From the NCBI RefSeq assembly GCF_003014655.1, contig NZ_PYAT01000019.1, positions 1 to 46,509 on the forward strand: a stretch of 46,509 nt of DNA. Direction: 5' to 3'. The notes beneath the pieces are model-generated. The model ran no database searches. It saw only the letters and a list, made by a program, of their open reading frames with translations, and had not been told where the DNA came from. Made by a program: the position numbers and the translations under genes. Shown here piece by piece: positions 9,401 to 17,055 of the stretch. This stretch comes from Planomicrobium soli. GTDB lineage: Bacteria; Bacillota; Bacilli; Bacillales_A; Planococcaceae. The first letter of the stretch is position 1. The number at the start of each line of letters is the position of its first letter.

Positions 9401-9531
9401 ATTGGCGGATTTAATTCCGGAATCAGCGTTATTGGAATTTTAAAAAATGAAACAGCGCCTAAAATAATGATTAAAAACATAATGACTATAGTGAAGACTG
9501 GTCTTCTTATTGAAAAATCGCTAATATGCAT
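6466..9531 (-). CDS. RND-family multidrug efflux transporter permease (SwrC/AcrB-like)
   Basis: This is a large proton-driven inner-membrane exporter, about 1021 aa with duplicated architecture. TM1 comes after IRRPVFTIVIMF, followed by the porter domain. TM helices 2-6 include GMLVDNAIVVIENIERHL, where the second aspartate of AcrB's pair is Asn, as in several RND subfamilies. A second porter domain and TM8-12 follow (LVLVGIVVNNGIVLVDY). No membrane-fusion protein or outer-membrane channel is encoded nearby, as expected for Gram-positive RND pumps such as SwrC, which exports surfactin and drugs. An ATG at 9540 is only one base after AGAGAGG; the ATG at 9531 is better placed. It is monocistronic. 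A palindrome in its upstream region may be an operator. Confidence 0.92.
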   Translation of the reverse strand: MHISDFSIRRPVFTIVIMFLIIILGAVSFFKIPITLIPELNPPIGVVVTSYPGASPTEVSEKVTKPLEANLSTLPGIDNLQSSSEEGSNFILLEFDWSTNIEDIQADIMQRIDQTIIPDDSNKPQFFKFDPAQFPVIQLAVRAPEGGEDVRVLTEELETELLQTEGVASVNVSGSLIEEIQVSLNQEELEKRGLQQSDIVQLIQSNNISMPGETIETDDGRQLTTRVLSSLTSADDIRDLVVTVNPLDGENVTIGDVAEVSVAEQKTGSETRANESPAVLLSALQESGANTADVSQAFQDKLDELLQEDRFEGVQADVLFDQGDYVKLAVGNIGQTLIYGGIFAMLVLFFFLRGIKSPIIIGVAIPYSVIVTFVLMYFADFALNIMTLGALALGIGMLVDNAIVVIENIERHLSMGKNPKQAASEGTKEVAGAITSSTLTTVAVFVPVVFITGLIGEIFFEFAVTISFSLFASLSVALTVIPMLAAQLLKKPKGNIEARQRRSKGLKNFQRSIKWALAHRLIVLMTALVFLALGVLGAYQVGTEFLPATDEGFVSVRVELENGSSQNATDEVVNIIEEELEKEKDVSVFVSLIGNTQQGQAQGTSQSNIAELYIKLIPLEERERSVFEFVDDVQPRVLEKVGERAEVNFNLQTAAGSSPNTLSFTVTDTDKARLDEAVGKISTALRDLPEVTELSNDREETIEEIQMAVRKDAATKNGIPPAQISQTVNNLTRGVLTTQVLTENDDVLNVFVELDPNDRDSVEKLRNLKLRAPAGQFVELQELADIEVLEGPVDIKRTNQADSVAFTLQHNSGVTLGEMSKEVDKAIEELDLENNTSIKFGGDRELLDNARNDMIMAIALAVVLVYIVMAAQFESFKYPLVIMFTVPLMVIGVSIALFVTQTPISITAVIGILVLVGIVVNNGIVLVDYINQRKAAGMQSYEAILTSVRDRLRPILMTALTTILGLLPLALGIGQGTEINQPMGIAVIGGLISSTFLSLYVVPIVYSLLDRQTRKMNKKHA

Positions 9532-9601
9532 TTGCCCCATACCTCTCTTTATCTCGTTCTTTAATCATAAGAAAAAACAAATAGAACCGCAAATTTTAAT
9601 C

Positions 9602-9624
9602 TTGCAGAGTTCCAGAACTTGCAA
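9602..9624. promoter_or_regulatory. candidate operator palindrome upstream of the RND pump
   Basis: An interrupted palindrome TTGCA..GTTC..GAAC..TGCAA lies about 70 bp upstream of the efflux pump start. On the minus strand its TTGCAA could be a -35 element followed by an A/T-rich -10 region. It resembles a site for a dimeric TetR or MarR repressor. No regulator has been assigned to it. Confidence 0.3.
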
Positions 9625-9660
9625 AGAAATAGGTTACAGATTTCTTAATTTAGACAAATA

Positions 9661-9685
9661 AAAAACCCGCATCAGCGGGCTTTTA
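9661..9685 (-). terminator. intrinsic terminator of murE-prfC
   Basis: Hairpin AAAACCCGC/GCGGGCTTTT with an ATCA loop, A/T-flanked, starts 3 bases after the prfC stop. Confidence 0.85.
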
Positions 9686-9687
9686 GG

Positions 9688-11256
9688 TTACAGCAAACTA
9701 TAAAGACGAATTTCAGGGTTTTTGTCCTGGAACCAGCGAGTGGCAAATTCGTTCTCAAACAGGAATACGAGATTATCAAAGCGATCTTTAACAAGCATCG
9801 AACGGCCGCTCGACATTGATTCTTTGACATCTTCTTCGTTCTCGATCCAGCGCGCAATTTTTGAACCGATTGGTTCCATGCGCACTTCAACGTTGTATTC
9901 ATTTTTCATCCGGTGTTCAAACACTTCAAATTGAAGCTGTCCAACTGCCCCAAGAATAACTTCCTCTAAATGCAAAGTTTTATAGTATTGAATCGCACCT
10001 TCTTGCACCAATTGCAAAATTCCTTTGTGGAAATGCTTTTGCTTCATGACGTTTTTCGCTGTCACTTTCATAAAGAGTTCTGGCGTAAATTGCGGAAGGT
10101 TTTCAAAATGAAATTTTTTGCCGCTCGTAATTGTATCCCCGATTTGGTAGTTTCCTACATCATGCAAACCGATAATATCTCCAGCGACCGCTTCGCTTAC
10201 TGTCTCGCGGTCATCCGCCAAAAATTGAGTTGTCTGCGACAGTTTGAACGACTTTCCTGTACGGGAAAGTGTAACGTTCATGCCGCGCTCAAATTTTCCT
10301 GACACAATGCGCACAAAAGCAATCCGGTCGCGGTGTGCAGGGTTCATGTTCGCCTGGATCTTGAAGATGAATCCGGAAAAAGGCATGTCTATCGGGTTGA
10401 TTTCTTCTTGTTCTTTCGTTTCCCGCGGTTGAGGCGAAGGTGCAAATTGCAGGTAGGTTTCCAGGAAGGTTTCCACCCCAAAGTTTGCTAGCGCACTGCC
10501 AAAAAATACCGGTGTCAGCTCGCCTTTTTTTACGCGCTCAATAGAGAAATCATTGCCTGCTTCGTCAAGCAGCGCGATATCTTCCATCGCTTGCGTATAA
10601 TAAGAAGTTTTTTTCATTTCATGGTCTTCAATCAATTGTCCGTCTTCATCTATATCCAGAAAACGATCGCCTTCTGAGCGGAACGGTTCTACCCGCTTAT
10701 TATAGCGGTCGTAGATTCCTAAAAATTCTTTCCCCATGCCAATCGGCCAATTCATCGCATACGACTCGATGCCAAGAACTTCCTCAAGTTCTTCCATCAA
10801 TTCAAGCGGTTCTTTTCCTTGACGGTCCATCTTGTTGATAAATGTAAAAATCGGAATGCCGCGCATTTTACATACTTTGAATAATTTGACGGTCTGTGCT
10901 TCAATCCCTTTTGCAACATCAATAATCATGACAGCACTGTCTACTGCCATTAATGTGCGGTACGTATCTTCACTGAAATCTTGGTGTCCTGGTGTATCCA
11001 AAATATTGACACGGTGGCCGCTATAGTCAAACTGCATTACTGAAGATGTAACGGAAATTCCACGCTGTTTTTCAATTTCCATCCAGTCGGACGTGGCGAA
11101 CTTCCCGGTCTTTTTGCCTTTTACTGTACCAGCATCGCGAATCGCTCCACCAAACAACAGCAATTTTTCTGTTAACGTCGTTTTCCCGGCATCCGGGTGG
11201 GATATAATAGCAAAGGTTCTTCTATTCTGAATTTCATTTTTTAATAGGTCTGACAT
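9688..11256 (-). CDS. prfC: peptide chain release factor 3
   Basis: RF3 is a translational GTPase that recycles RF1/RF2 from the ribosome after peptide release. The length of 522 aa is standard. G-domain motifs are in order: HPDAGKTT (P-loop, residues about 20-27), DTPGHQDF (G3), [11 protein letters not shown] (G4). A C-terminal EF-G-like half follows ([19 protein letters not shown]). AAGGAG lies 8 bases before the ATG. It follows murE with an 89-bp gap holding a hairpin that overlaps the murE stop, so transcription may be attenuated between them. The murE-then-prfC order matches staphylococci (recalled, not checked). Confidence 0.96.
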   Translation of the reverse strand: MSDLLKNEIQNRRTFAIISHPDAGKTTLTEKLLLFGGAIRDAGTVKGKKTGKFATSDWMEIEKQRGISVTSSVMQFDYSGHRVNILDTPGHQDFSEDTYRTLMAVDSAVMIIDVAKGIEAQTVKLFKVCKMRGIPIFTFINKMDRQGKEPLELMEELEEVLGIESYAMNWPIGMGKEFLGIYDRYNKRVEPFRSEGDRFLDIDEDGQLIEDHEMKKTSYYTQAMEDIALLDEAGNDFSIERVKKGELTPVFFGSALANFGVETFLETYLQFAPSPQPRETKEQEEINPIDMPFSGFIFKIQANMNPAHRDRIAFVRIVSGKFERGMNVTLSRTGKSFKLSQTTQFLADDRETVSEAVAGDIIGLHDVGNYQIGDTITSGKKFHFENLPQFTPELFMKVTAKNVMKQKHFHKGILQLVQEGAIQYYKTLHLEEVILGAVGQLQFEVFEHRMKNEYNVEVRMEPIGSKIARWIENEEDVKESMSSGRSMLVKDRFDNLVFLFENEFATRWFQDKNPEIRLYSLL

Positions 11257-11330
11257 CTTTTACGCTCCTTTAATCTGCTCTCTTCATATTAGAGAACGTT
11301 GTGCAAAAAAACAAGGATCTAGCTTACCAT

Positions 11331-11359
11331 AAAAAAAGAAGCCGTTCAGGCCTCTTTTT
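11331..11359 (-). terminator. hairpin/terminator overlapping the murE stop codon
   Basis: On the minus strand AAAAGAGGCC and GGCTTCTTTT pair with G-U wobbles around a short loop, followed by a T run. The murE TGA (11348-11346) is in the stem. A ribosome at the stop would block its folding, so termination before prfC may be partial. Confidence 0.65.
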
Positions 11360-12818
11360 CTTGGAATTTTTTCATTGCTTCTTCGATTGCGATCTCTTTA
11401 TCGCTATGCGGATATTTAGTCGATTCGATAATCTGGTAATCCTCATGCCCCTTGCCGGCTAAGATAATAATATCTCCCTGCTCCGCTTGCTGCACCGCGT
11501 GTCGCACCGCTTCAGCACGATCACCAATGCAAGCGAAATTCCCATGAGTCATGCCAACTTGCAAATCACCTAAAATACTATCGTATTCTTCATAACGGGG
11601 GTCATCAGTCGTCAAAACGACATAATCAGCAATTGACGCTTTTTCCGCCATGCTTGGCCGTTTTGTTTTATCACGATTTCCACCTGTACCCACTAGGAAA
11701 ATGACCCGATTCTTTTTGAATTCTTCAACTGCATTCAACGCTTTTTCAATAGCATCCGGCGTGTGCGCATAATCGATGAAAATCGTAATCGGCGCTTCCA
11801 CTTCAACTTTTTGCATGCGGCCTTCCACTGGCGGTATTACAGCTAAAGCCGCTAAAACAGCTTCTAACGCAAAGCCTTCTGCGTAAAGTGCTGTTATCGC
11901 CGCTAGCGCATTGGATACATTGAAATGGCCCAATAAACGCATTGTTACCGGAAATTCGCCTTCACTGCAAGTTAACGTAAACGTGGTTCCTCTATGGTCC
12001 ATATTGATATGGCTTGCCTTGAACTGGGCATTATTCTGTATGCCATACGTGTAGACCGGATGAGGCGTCATTTTAGCAAACTGTTGGGACCAAGGGTCAT
12101 CCGCATTCAACACGGCTTGTTTTTTCTCAGCCAGGTTTTGCCCTAGTTGCGAAAACAATAAGCCTTTTGCATGTCCGTATTCTTCCATCGTGCCATGGAA
12201 ATCCAAATGGTCATGTGTCAGATTGGTAAAAACCGCTGTATTGAATTCGACACCTGCCAAGCGGCCAAGAACCAAGCCATGCGATGATACTTCCATTGAC
12301 ATATGCGAGCAGCCTTCTTCTTTCGCCCGCAAGATCATTTGCTGGGTGGTCAGCGCATCACTTGTCGTATTAGCTGAGGGATATAAATCACCGTTCAAAT
12401 TGAAACCGATCGTTCCGGTCAGCGCTGATTTTTCGCCCAATTCCATCAGCATGGCATGAAGCATACCAGCAACGCTCGTTTTGCCGTTAGTTCCAGTAAC
12501 GCCGATCATGTGCAGATCTTTTGAAGGATGGCCGTAAAACTTAGCAGCCAGAATTCCAAGGGCGCGTGCCGTATCTTCAACAACCACTACAGCTGCGTTC
12601 TCCACAGACAGGGGCCTCTCTGACAAAATGGCTGTAGCGCCGTCCTTTGCGGCTTGTTCAGCAAAATCATGTCCATCAACCGTATAGCCTTTGATGCAAA
12701 CAAAAAAGGAATCTTTTTTAACATCTCTGGAATCCATTGTGATATGTGAAATGCTTTGCGGCAAAGTGCCATCTATTTTTTTATAAGGGATATTTTCGAG
12801 TAAGTGCGTGATGTTCAT
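11346..12818 (-). CDS. murE: UDP-N-acetylmuramoyl-dipeptide ligase MurE (L-lysine or diaminopimelate adding)
   Basis: MurE is the cytoplasmic ATP-dependent ligase that adds the third amino acid to the peptidoglycan stem peptide. At 490 aa it is typical. The Mur ligase N-terminal domain contains DSRDVKKDSFF. The ATP loop is GVTGTNGKTS at about 106-115, and the central motif ANTTSDALT follows. The C-terminal domain contains TTDDPRYEEYD (Arg at 408). The family's DNPR box defines meso-DAP specificity, while staphylococcal Lys-type enzymes have a different box. Here it is DDPR, so sequence alone leaves the substrate open. Planococcus walls are Lys-type, as far as I know. AGGAGG lies 6 bases before the ATG. 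Confidence 0.93.
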   Translation of the reverse strand: MNITHLLENIPYKKIDGTLPQSISHITMDSRDVKKDSFFVCIKGYTVDGHDFAEQAAKDGATAILSERPLSVENAAVVVVEDTARALGILAAKFYGHPSKDLHMIGVTGTNGKTSVAGMLHAMLMELGEKSALTGTIGFNLNGDLYPSANTTSDALTTQQMILRAKEEGCSHMSMEVSSHGLVLGRLAGVEFNTAVFTNLTHDHLDFHGTMEEYGHAKGLLFSQLGQNLAEKKQAVLNADDPWSQQFAKMTPHPVYTYGIQNNAQFKASHINMDHRGTTFTLTCSEGEFPVTMRLLGHFNVSNALAAITALYAEGFALEAVLAALAVIPPVEGRMQKVEVEAPITIFIDYAHTPDAIEKALNAVEEFKKNRVIFLVGTGGNRDKTKRPSMAEKASIADYVVLTTDDPRYEEYDSILGDLQVGMTHGNFACIGDRAEAVRHAVQQAEQGDIIILAGKGHEDYQIIESTKYPHSDKEIAIEEAMKKFQEKEA

Positions 12819-12832
12819 GTAAATCCTCCTAA

Positions 12833-13885
12833 TTAGGAAACCAACGGCGACAATACATAAGCATGGAGCAATGCTGCCGCCGCTTTTAATGAATCCGTAT
12901 GTGTTCGTTCGTAAGAATGCGATGCTTCAATTCCAGGACCGAATAAAGCGTGTTTAACATCATAACCGGCTTGGATAGCTGCTGAAGCGTCAGATGAATA
13001 GTATGGGTAAATGTCCACTTTATAGGCAATATCATTCGCTTTTGCCAAATCGATCAAGTGCCGCGTCAACCCATAATGGTAGGGGCCGCTGGAATCTTTG
13101 GCGCAGATGGAAACCGTGTATTCGTCCGAAGCTTGGCCGTCTCCTATCGCCCCCATGTCTACTGCGATATATTCCTCCGTTTGTTCCGGAATATTGGAAT
13201 TTCCGCCAAAACCGATTTCTTCATTGTTTGATATGTAAAAATGAGTGGTATGGGGCAGTTCTTCGCGTGAGGAACTTAGTTCTTTCACCAATTGAAGGAG
13301 CAATGCTGCACTCGCTTTATCATCCAAGTGGCGCGATTTAATGTAACCTGAATCAGTCGCCGTAAAGCGCGGTGAAAAAGAAACAAAATCTCCTACTTCT
13401 ATGCCGAGTGCACGAACTTCCGCTTCAGAGGACGCTTTTTCATCCAGACGGACCTCCATATTAGTTTCGTTGCGTTCTGCTGTTCCCGCATCTTTATAAA
13501 CGTGTACAGTTGTCTGGTGCAGCAAAACAGTTCCCGAAACTTTAGCGCCATCTGCCAGATGGATCAGGCAATTCTCGCCTTCGATAGCGTTGAATTTAAA
13601 ACCGCCGACTAATGATAACTTTAATCGTCCACTCGGTTTGATTTCCTTTACCATCGCCCCAAGCGTATCAACGTGAGCCGTCAATAAACGGTGGCGTCCT
13701 TGGTCCTGTCCATTAATCGTTGCAATGATGCCGCCTTTTCTGGTCGTCGTATGTTCAACTTCCCATTCTGTCAGCAAATCCCGAATGACTGCCATTATAG
13801 AGTGCGTATATCCCGACGGGCTTGGAATATCCACCAATTCTTTTAAAAGTTCCACCGTCTCGCGCTGCTTCCAATCATAAGCCAT
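12833..13885 (-). CDS. M42-family metallopeptidase (glutamyl/deblocking aminopeptidase type)
   Basis: This is a cytosolic di-metal aminopeptidase of about 350 aa. The M42 metal ligands and catalytic acids are all visible: AHVDT (His and Asp), LDDKAS (bridging Asp), SNNEEIGFGG (catalytic and ligand Glu), VDMG (Asp), and a C-terminal SHSYERTH (His). Members form large tetrahedral complexes that trim peptides. I chose the ATG at 13885 (GGGAGG about 9 bases upstream). The open frame extends 27 codons further, but that stretch overlaps the promoter region and has no family similarity. It ends 14 bp before the murE start with no terminator between, so murE and prfC may be co-transcribed with it. 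It diverges from the histidine kinase. Confidence 0.9.
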   Translation of the reverse strand: MAYDWKQRETVELLKELVDIPSPSGYTHSIMAVIRDLLTEWEVEHTTTRKGGIIATINGQDQGRHRLLTAHVDTLGAMVKEIKPSGRLKLSLVGGFKFNAIEGENCLIHLADGAKVSGTVLLHQTTVHVYKDAGTAERNETNMEVRLDEKASSEAEVRALGIEVGDFVSFSPRFTATDSGYIKSRHLDDKASAALLLQLVKELSSSREELPHTTHFYISNNEEIGFGGNSNIPEQTEEYIAVDMGAIGDGQASDEYTVSICAKDSSGPYHYGLTRHLIDLAKANDIAYKVDIYPYYSSDASAAIQAGYDVKHALFGPGIEASHSYERTHTDSLKAAAALLHAYVLSPLVS

Positions 13886-13989
13886 CTCCGAACGCCTCCC
13901 TGATCTTATAATCATATCAAAATCAAACGTATTCTGACAGCCAAATCTATAGTAATATTGATACAAATCTACTTTAGCTGAGGTGCTTC

Positions 13990-15561
13990 ATGGAACGTTC
14001 AACTGTAAATCGTGCACGCAACATATTGTTCATCCATCTTTATGGATTTGCAAGCTTACTGCACGTGGCGTTAATTATCGCCATGCCATTTAACAAAGCT
14101 TTGCTTGCTGCCTCGTTTGGCCTCGCCACCTATGCCCTGCTGCTGGGGCTCCATCATTGGCAAAAGAATGACTTCTATGTCAAATCCCTTATTCTCCTGC
14201 TTATGAATACATATGTGTTTCTGCTCAATATCGAATCGCTGTCAGCAGTAACTATCATCTATTTTATCCTGCCTATTATCGTTTCGGCTCTTTATAACAA
14301 CACCCGGCCGGTTATAGCGTTGGGACTGCTGACATTCGTTGAAATCATCTTGTTGGTTTTTGTTTTCGGCATTTTTGAGAGGAACGCAAATCTACACTAT
14401 GTCCATCTGGCTTTGATCGTTTTCCTTTCCATTGTTTTGATGCTTACTATACTTCACTCGCTTTACTTTAGCCGCATTTGGGCACAGATGGAAATGCAAA
14501 ATCAAACGATGGAGCAGGCGTTATTATCGAAGGAAGGCTATTTGCAATTATTTTTCGAGACAGCCAAAGATGCCATCGCCGTTTTTGACATGCAAAATCG
14601 CATCATTGCGATAAATCCGGCGTTCGAAAACCTGTATGGCTGGTCTCCTGAAGATTGTATGGGCAAATCCATTCCAATCATTCCTCCTGAAAATTTAACT
14701 GAAGCGCTCGACCGTGCACAAAAGGTCCGGAACGGTGAAAGCTTTTCTTTAGTAGAAACAGTCGATATGAAAAAAAACGGCACGCGTTTTTCCGCGCAAA
14801 TTACCTTGTCGCCGATTTTTGACCATACGGGTACAGTTATCGCCACTTCCGTCATTTCCAGGGATATCACTTTCCAAAAAGAATCAGAAAAGCTGATCGT
14901 CCAATCGGAAAAATTGAAACTTGCTGGAGAAATTGCCGCAGGAGTTGCACATGAAATTCGCAATCCGTTAACAGTCATTTCCGGATTTGTACAGATGATG
15001 GATTCTGCACCCGCTTATCCTTACCAGCAATATACAAAATTGATTCAATCTGAAATCGAACGAATCAACCTGATTATTGGTGAGTTTCTAGTATTGGCAA
15101 AACCGCAGGCTTCAGTACCGAAAAAAGTTAGCCTTCGAAGCACATTAACAGACCTAACTGCTTTATTCGGTCCTGAATTCAATATGCGCGGCATTGTTTT
15201 CACCCAGCAATGGCATGACGAGGACTATTTTATCGAAGGCGAGGAGCATCAATTGAAACAAGTTTTCATCAATGTCTTCAAGAATGCCATTGAAGCTTTG
15301 AACGGCCAAGGGAAAATCTGTTTAACCGTTGAAAAGTCGGGTGAAGGCTTTGTCTCGGTAAGGCTATATGACAATGGAAGCGGCATTCCGCCGGAAACAT
15401 TGGCAAAAATTTTTGAACCGTTCTATACAACCAAATCGACCGGTACCGGCCTTGGACTGATCATATCTCAAAAAATCGTGCAAGGGCACGGCGGCCAATT
15501 GAGCATCACCAGCGAAGAAGGGCTCGGCACAGAAGCGAAAATCATGTTGCCGACTATATAA
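13990..15561 (+). CDS. orphan membrane PAS-domain sensor histidine kinase
   Basis: This is a transmembrane histidine kinase of 523 aa with no response regulator beside it. The N-terminal 165 residues form about six membrane helices without a large extracellular loop. A PAS domain spans roughly 185-295 (KDAIAVFDMQNRIIAINPAFENLYGWS). HisKA has the phospho-acceptor in AHEIRNPLTVISGF at His321. The HATPase part has the N box NVFKNAIEAL, DNGSGIP and the G box TGTGLGL. This layout resembles the multi-TM sporulation kinases of Bacillus (KinB/KinE type) and could feed a phosphorelay, but the target is unknown. GAGGTG precedes the ATG. It diverges from the M42 peptidase and is closed by a strong terminator. 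Confidence 0.9.
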   Translation: MERSTVNRARNILFIHLYGFASLLHVALIIAMPFNKALLAASFGLATYALLLGLHHWQKNDFYVKSLILLLMNTYVFLLNIESLSAVTIIYFILPIIVSALYNNTRPVIALGLLTFVEIILLVFVFGIFERNANLHYVHLALIVFLSIVLMLTILHSLYFSRIWAQMEMQNQTMEQALLSKEGYLQLFFETAKDAIAVFDMQNRIIAINPAFENLYGWSPEDCMGKSIPIIPPENLTEALDRAQKVRNGESFSLVETVDMKKNGTRFSAQITLSPIFDHTGTVIATSVISRDITFQKESEKLIVQSEKLKLAGEIAAGVAHEIRNPLTVISGFVQMMDSAPAYPYQQYTKLIQSEIERINLIIGEFLVLAKPQASVPKKVSLRSTLTDLTALFGPEFNMRGIVFTQQWHDEDYFIEGEEHQLKQVFINVFKNAIEALNGQGKICLTVEKSGEGFVSVRLYDNGSGIPPETLAKIFEPFYTTKSTGTGLGLIISQKIVQGHGGQLSITSEEGLGTEAKIMLPTI

Positions 15562-15588
15562 AAAAGGAGCCGTTGGGCTCCTTTTTTA
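15559..15588 (+). terminator. intrinsic terminator of the PAS kinase gene
   Basis: Perfect stem AAAAAAGGAGCC/GGCTCCTTTTTT with a GTTG loop lies directly after the kinase stop. It can also act on the convergent PepSY gene. Confidence 0.9.
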
Positions 15589-15599
15589 TTGCCTTATCT

Positions 15600-16232
15600 T
15601 CAATCATCGTCATTATCGTCTTCATAACCATCATCGTCATCATCGTCATCATCGTCGTCATCCCGCTCATGCTCTAGAACTGTACCATCCAATGCATTGA
15701 CGCTCACTTCGTGTTCTGTGTTTCCATCTTTTAGTTCGATTTCATAGATGGCCACTTCATCATCGTCGTCATCCAAACTGACTTCTATGACTCTTCCTTT
15801 CGCTACCGTGCGGGCGGCTTCTACAGCTTCGGCAGAACTGATCAAGCCACCAGCAACTGAAGATTTTCTGACAACGTCATCCTTGTCGTCTTTTTCACGC
15901 TTCTGCTGTAAAACTTTTCCGCTGACTGCATCCAATTTTAATTCGTACTCATAGCCTTCATGATAAATGTCAATTTCGTAATGCGGCCTGTTGTTGTCAT
16001 CATCAAGTTCGATATCCGTAATGGTGCCATTTGCGATGTCCAATGCTTTTTCAGATGCTTCTTTGAAAGACAGCAATTCCTTCTCGGTATCGAATGCATT
16101 TTGGTTTACAGTAACAGACGGTTGCTTCGTTATCCTATTCGTTTCTTGGTCCGCTAAATCAGTATTGGCAAAAACGATTCCCCCGAAACTAAGAACCCCG
16201 ACAGCCGTTCCAACATAAATAATTTTTTTCAT
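15600..16232 (-). CDS. secreted PepSY-domain protein with poly-aspartate tail (YkoI/YkoJ-like)
   Basis: This 210-aa protein begins with a signal peptide or membrane anchor (residues 1-23, MKKIIYVGTAVGVLSFGGIV). Two PepSY domains follow. They share the pattern AleiAnGtItdIELDDDNNRPHYEIDIY (shown loosely) and a second copy at about 130-190. The last 25 residues are almost entirely Asp with a few Glu/Gly/Tyr, encoded by GAT/GAC repeats. The tail could bind cations outside the cell, but that is inference. It is separated by 137 bp from the upstream PepSY gene and has its own regulatory region with 11-bp phased repeats. Two-component system plus PepSY pairs recall ykoGHIJ of B. subtilis. AGGAGGAG lies upstream of the ATG. 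Confidence 0.87.
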   Translation of the reverse strand: MKKIIYVGTAVGVLSFGGIVFANTDLADQETNRITKQPSVTVNQNAFDTEKELLSFKEASEKALDIANGTITDIELDDDNNRPHYEIDIYHEGYEYELKLDAVSGKVLQQKREKDDKDDVVRKSSVAGGLISSAEAVEAARTVAKGRVIEVSLDDDDDEVAIYEIELKDGNTEHEVSVNALDGTVLEHERDDDDDDDDDDDGYEDDNDDD

Positions 16233-16264
16233 AATTTGTTCTCCTCCTCATTTGGTATACCTTT

Positions 16265-16332
16265 ACTATATCCTCCGTTTCTGAGAAGAACGTTAAGGCT
16301 TTATGAGAAATTGATGAGAAAAACATGAAAGT
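16265..16332 (-). promoter_or_regulatory. response-regulator-type direct repeats upstream of a -10 element
   Basis: Read on the plus strand, ATGAGAAATTG (16303), ATGAGAAAAAC (16314) and ATGAAAGTTC (16325) repeat at an exact 11-bp spacing. On the minus strand a -10-like TATAGT lies at 16270-16265 with no recognisable -35, and the repeats lie about 30-60 bp upstream of it. One-turn-spaced direct repeats upstream of a poor -35 are typical activation sites for OmpR/PhoP-family regulators. One such regulator is encoded by the same cluster. Confidence 0.55.
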
Positions 16333-16369
16333 TCTTTAAAGTTCAATTTTTGCTTTCTGACTGAATTGA

Positions 16370-17053
16370 TTAATTTTCCCACTCTACTGTCATCGTTTCG
16401 CCGCGTATCGCATGGACTTGAACGAGCACTTCTTGATCGGTATCGTCATTTTCTATATCGATCAAGTAATAGCCTCCGTCCTCAGAGTTTACAAATTCCA
16501 CTTCCGCTATTTCCCCGTCCAATGTTCTTTTCGCAATGATGATTGCTTCTTCTTGAGAAATCCGCGGGTTAGAAGGAGCTTCTGGTATCACAGCCTCATT
16601 TGTTATTTTCCGAACCTCTCCGGTATCTGCTGCCACAAAAACACTCGATATTTTCTCTTTTCCTTTGACCTCTACTTTAAATTCGTTGCTTTCCTTGAGA
16701 TAAGTTATTTCTCCAATTTCTCCTTCAGCTTGTTTTAAAGCAATAGCAGAAGCTTCTTTCTCAGTCAATCTTGAGGGCGCCTCTGCTTTCTGGTTTAGTA
16801 CCATAGATGTTACTTGCCCCGTCTGTCTGTTGACTTCTGCCGTGTACTGACTGTCATTACGCACAAATTGCACTTCAAAAAATTCTCCAACCTGTCGAAT
16901 TCCCTCTACCTGTCCTTTATACATTTCGGCAACTTTTGTACCGGCTTCATCAGCCGTAAGTTCTTCACTGTCTGTTTGCCTGCTGAGCGATAAGACTAAA
17001 ACGACTGCACCGAGAAGAACAGTTGCCAAAACCATAAGAGTCTTTTTCCGCAT
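16370..17053 (-). CDS. membrane-anchored PepSY-domain protein (YkoI/YkoJ-like)
   Basis: This 227-aa protein has one N-terminal membrane segment (LMVLATVLLGAVVLVLSL). A largely extracellular part contains three weak PepSY-like modules. They are seen as repeating blocks of S-x-E-x-A-x-x-I-A followed by a strand-rich EVE/YLIDIE segment, at about residues 30-85, 95-150 and 160-225. PepSY modules are often inhibitory or signal-modulating. Its ATG at 17053 lies 3 bp past the kinase stop, with the shared AGGAGG of the kinase's last codons as ribosome site, so it is coupled to the kinase. A start at 17059 (ATGA overlap) would leave no spacer. The role as a signalling partner of the kinase is inferred from context. 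Confidence 0.85.
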   Translation of the reverse strand: MRKKTLMVLATVLLGAVVLVLSLSRQTDSEELTADEAGTKVAEMYKGQVEGIRQVGEFFEVQFVRNDSQYTAEVNRQTGQVTSMVLNQKAEAPSRLTEKEASAIALKQAEGEIGEITYLKESNEFKVEVKGKEKISSVFVAADTGEVRKITNEAVIPEAPSNPRISQEEAIIIAKRTLDGEIAEVEFVNSEDGGYYLIDIENDDTDQEVLVQVHAIRGETMTVEWEN

Positions 17054-17055
17054 GA

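Noticed and set aside
9672..9902. 76-codon minus-strand ORF overlapping the end of prfC
   Set aside because: It lies fully over prfC in another frame, with no ribosome site or recognisable features.
12833..13966. Longer N terminus for the M42 peptidase (extra 27 codons)
   Set aside because: The extension runs over the divergent promoter region and has no ribosome site. The family N terminus fits the ATG at 13885.
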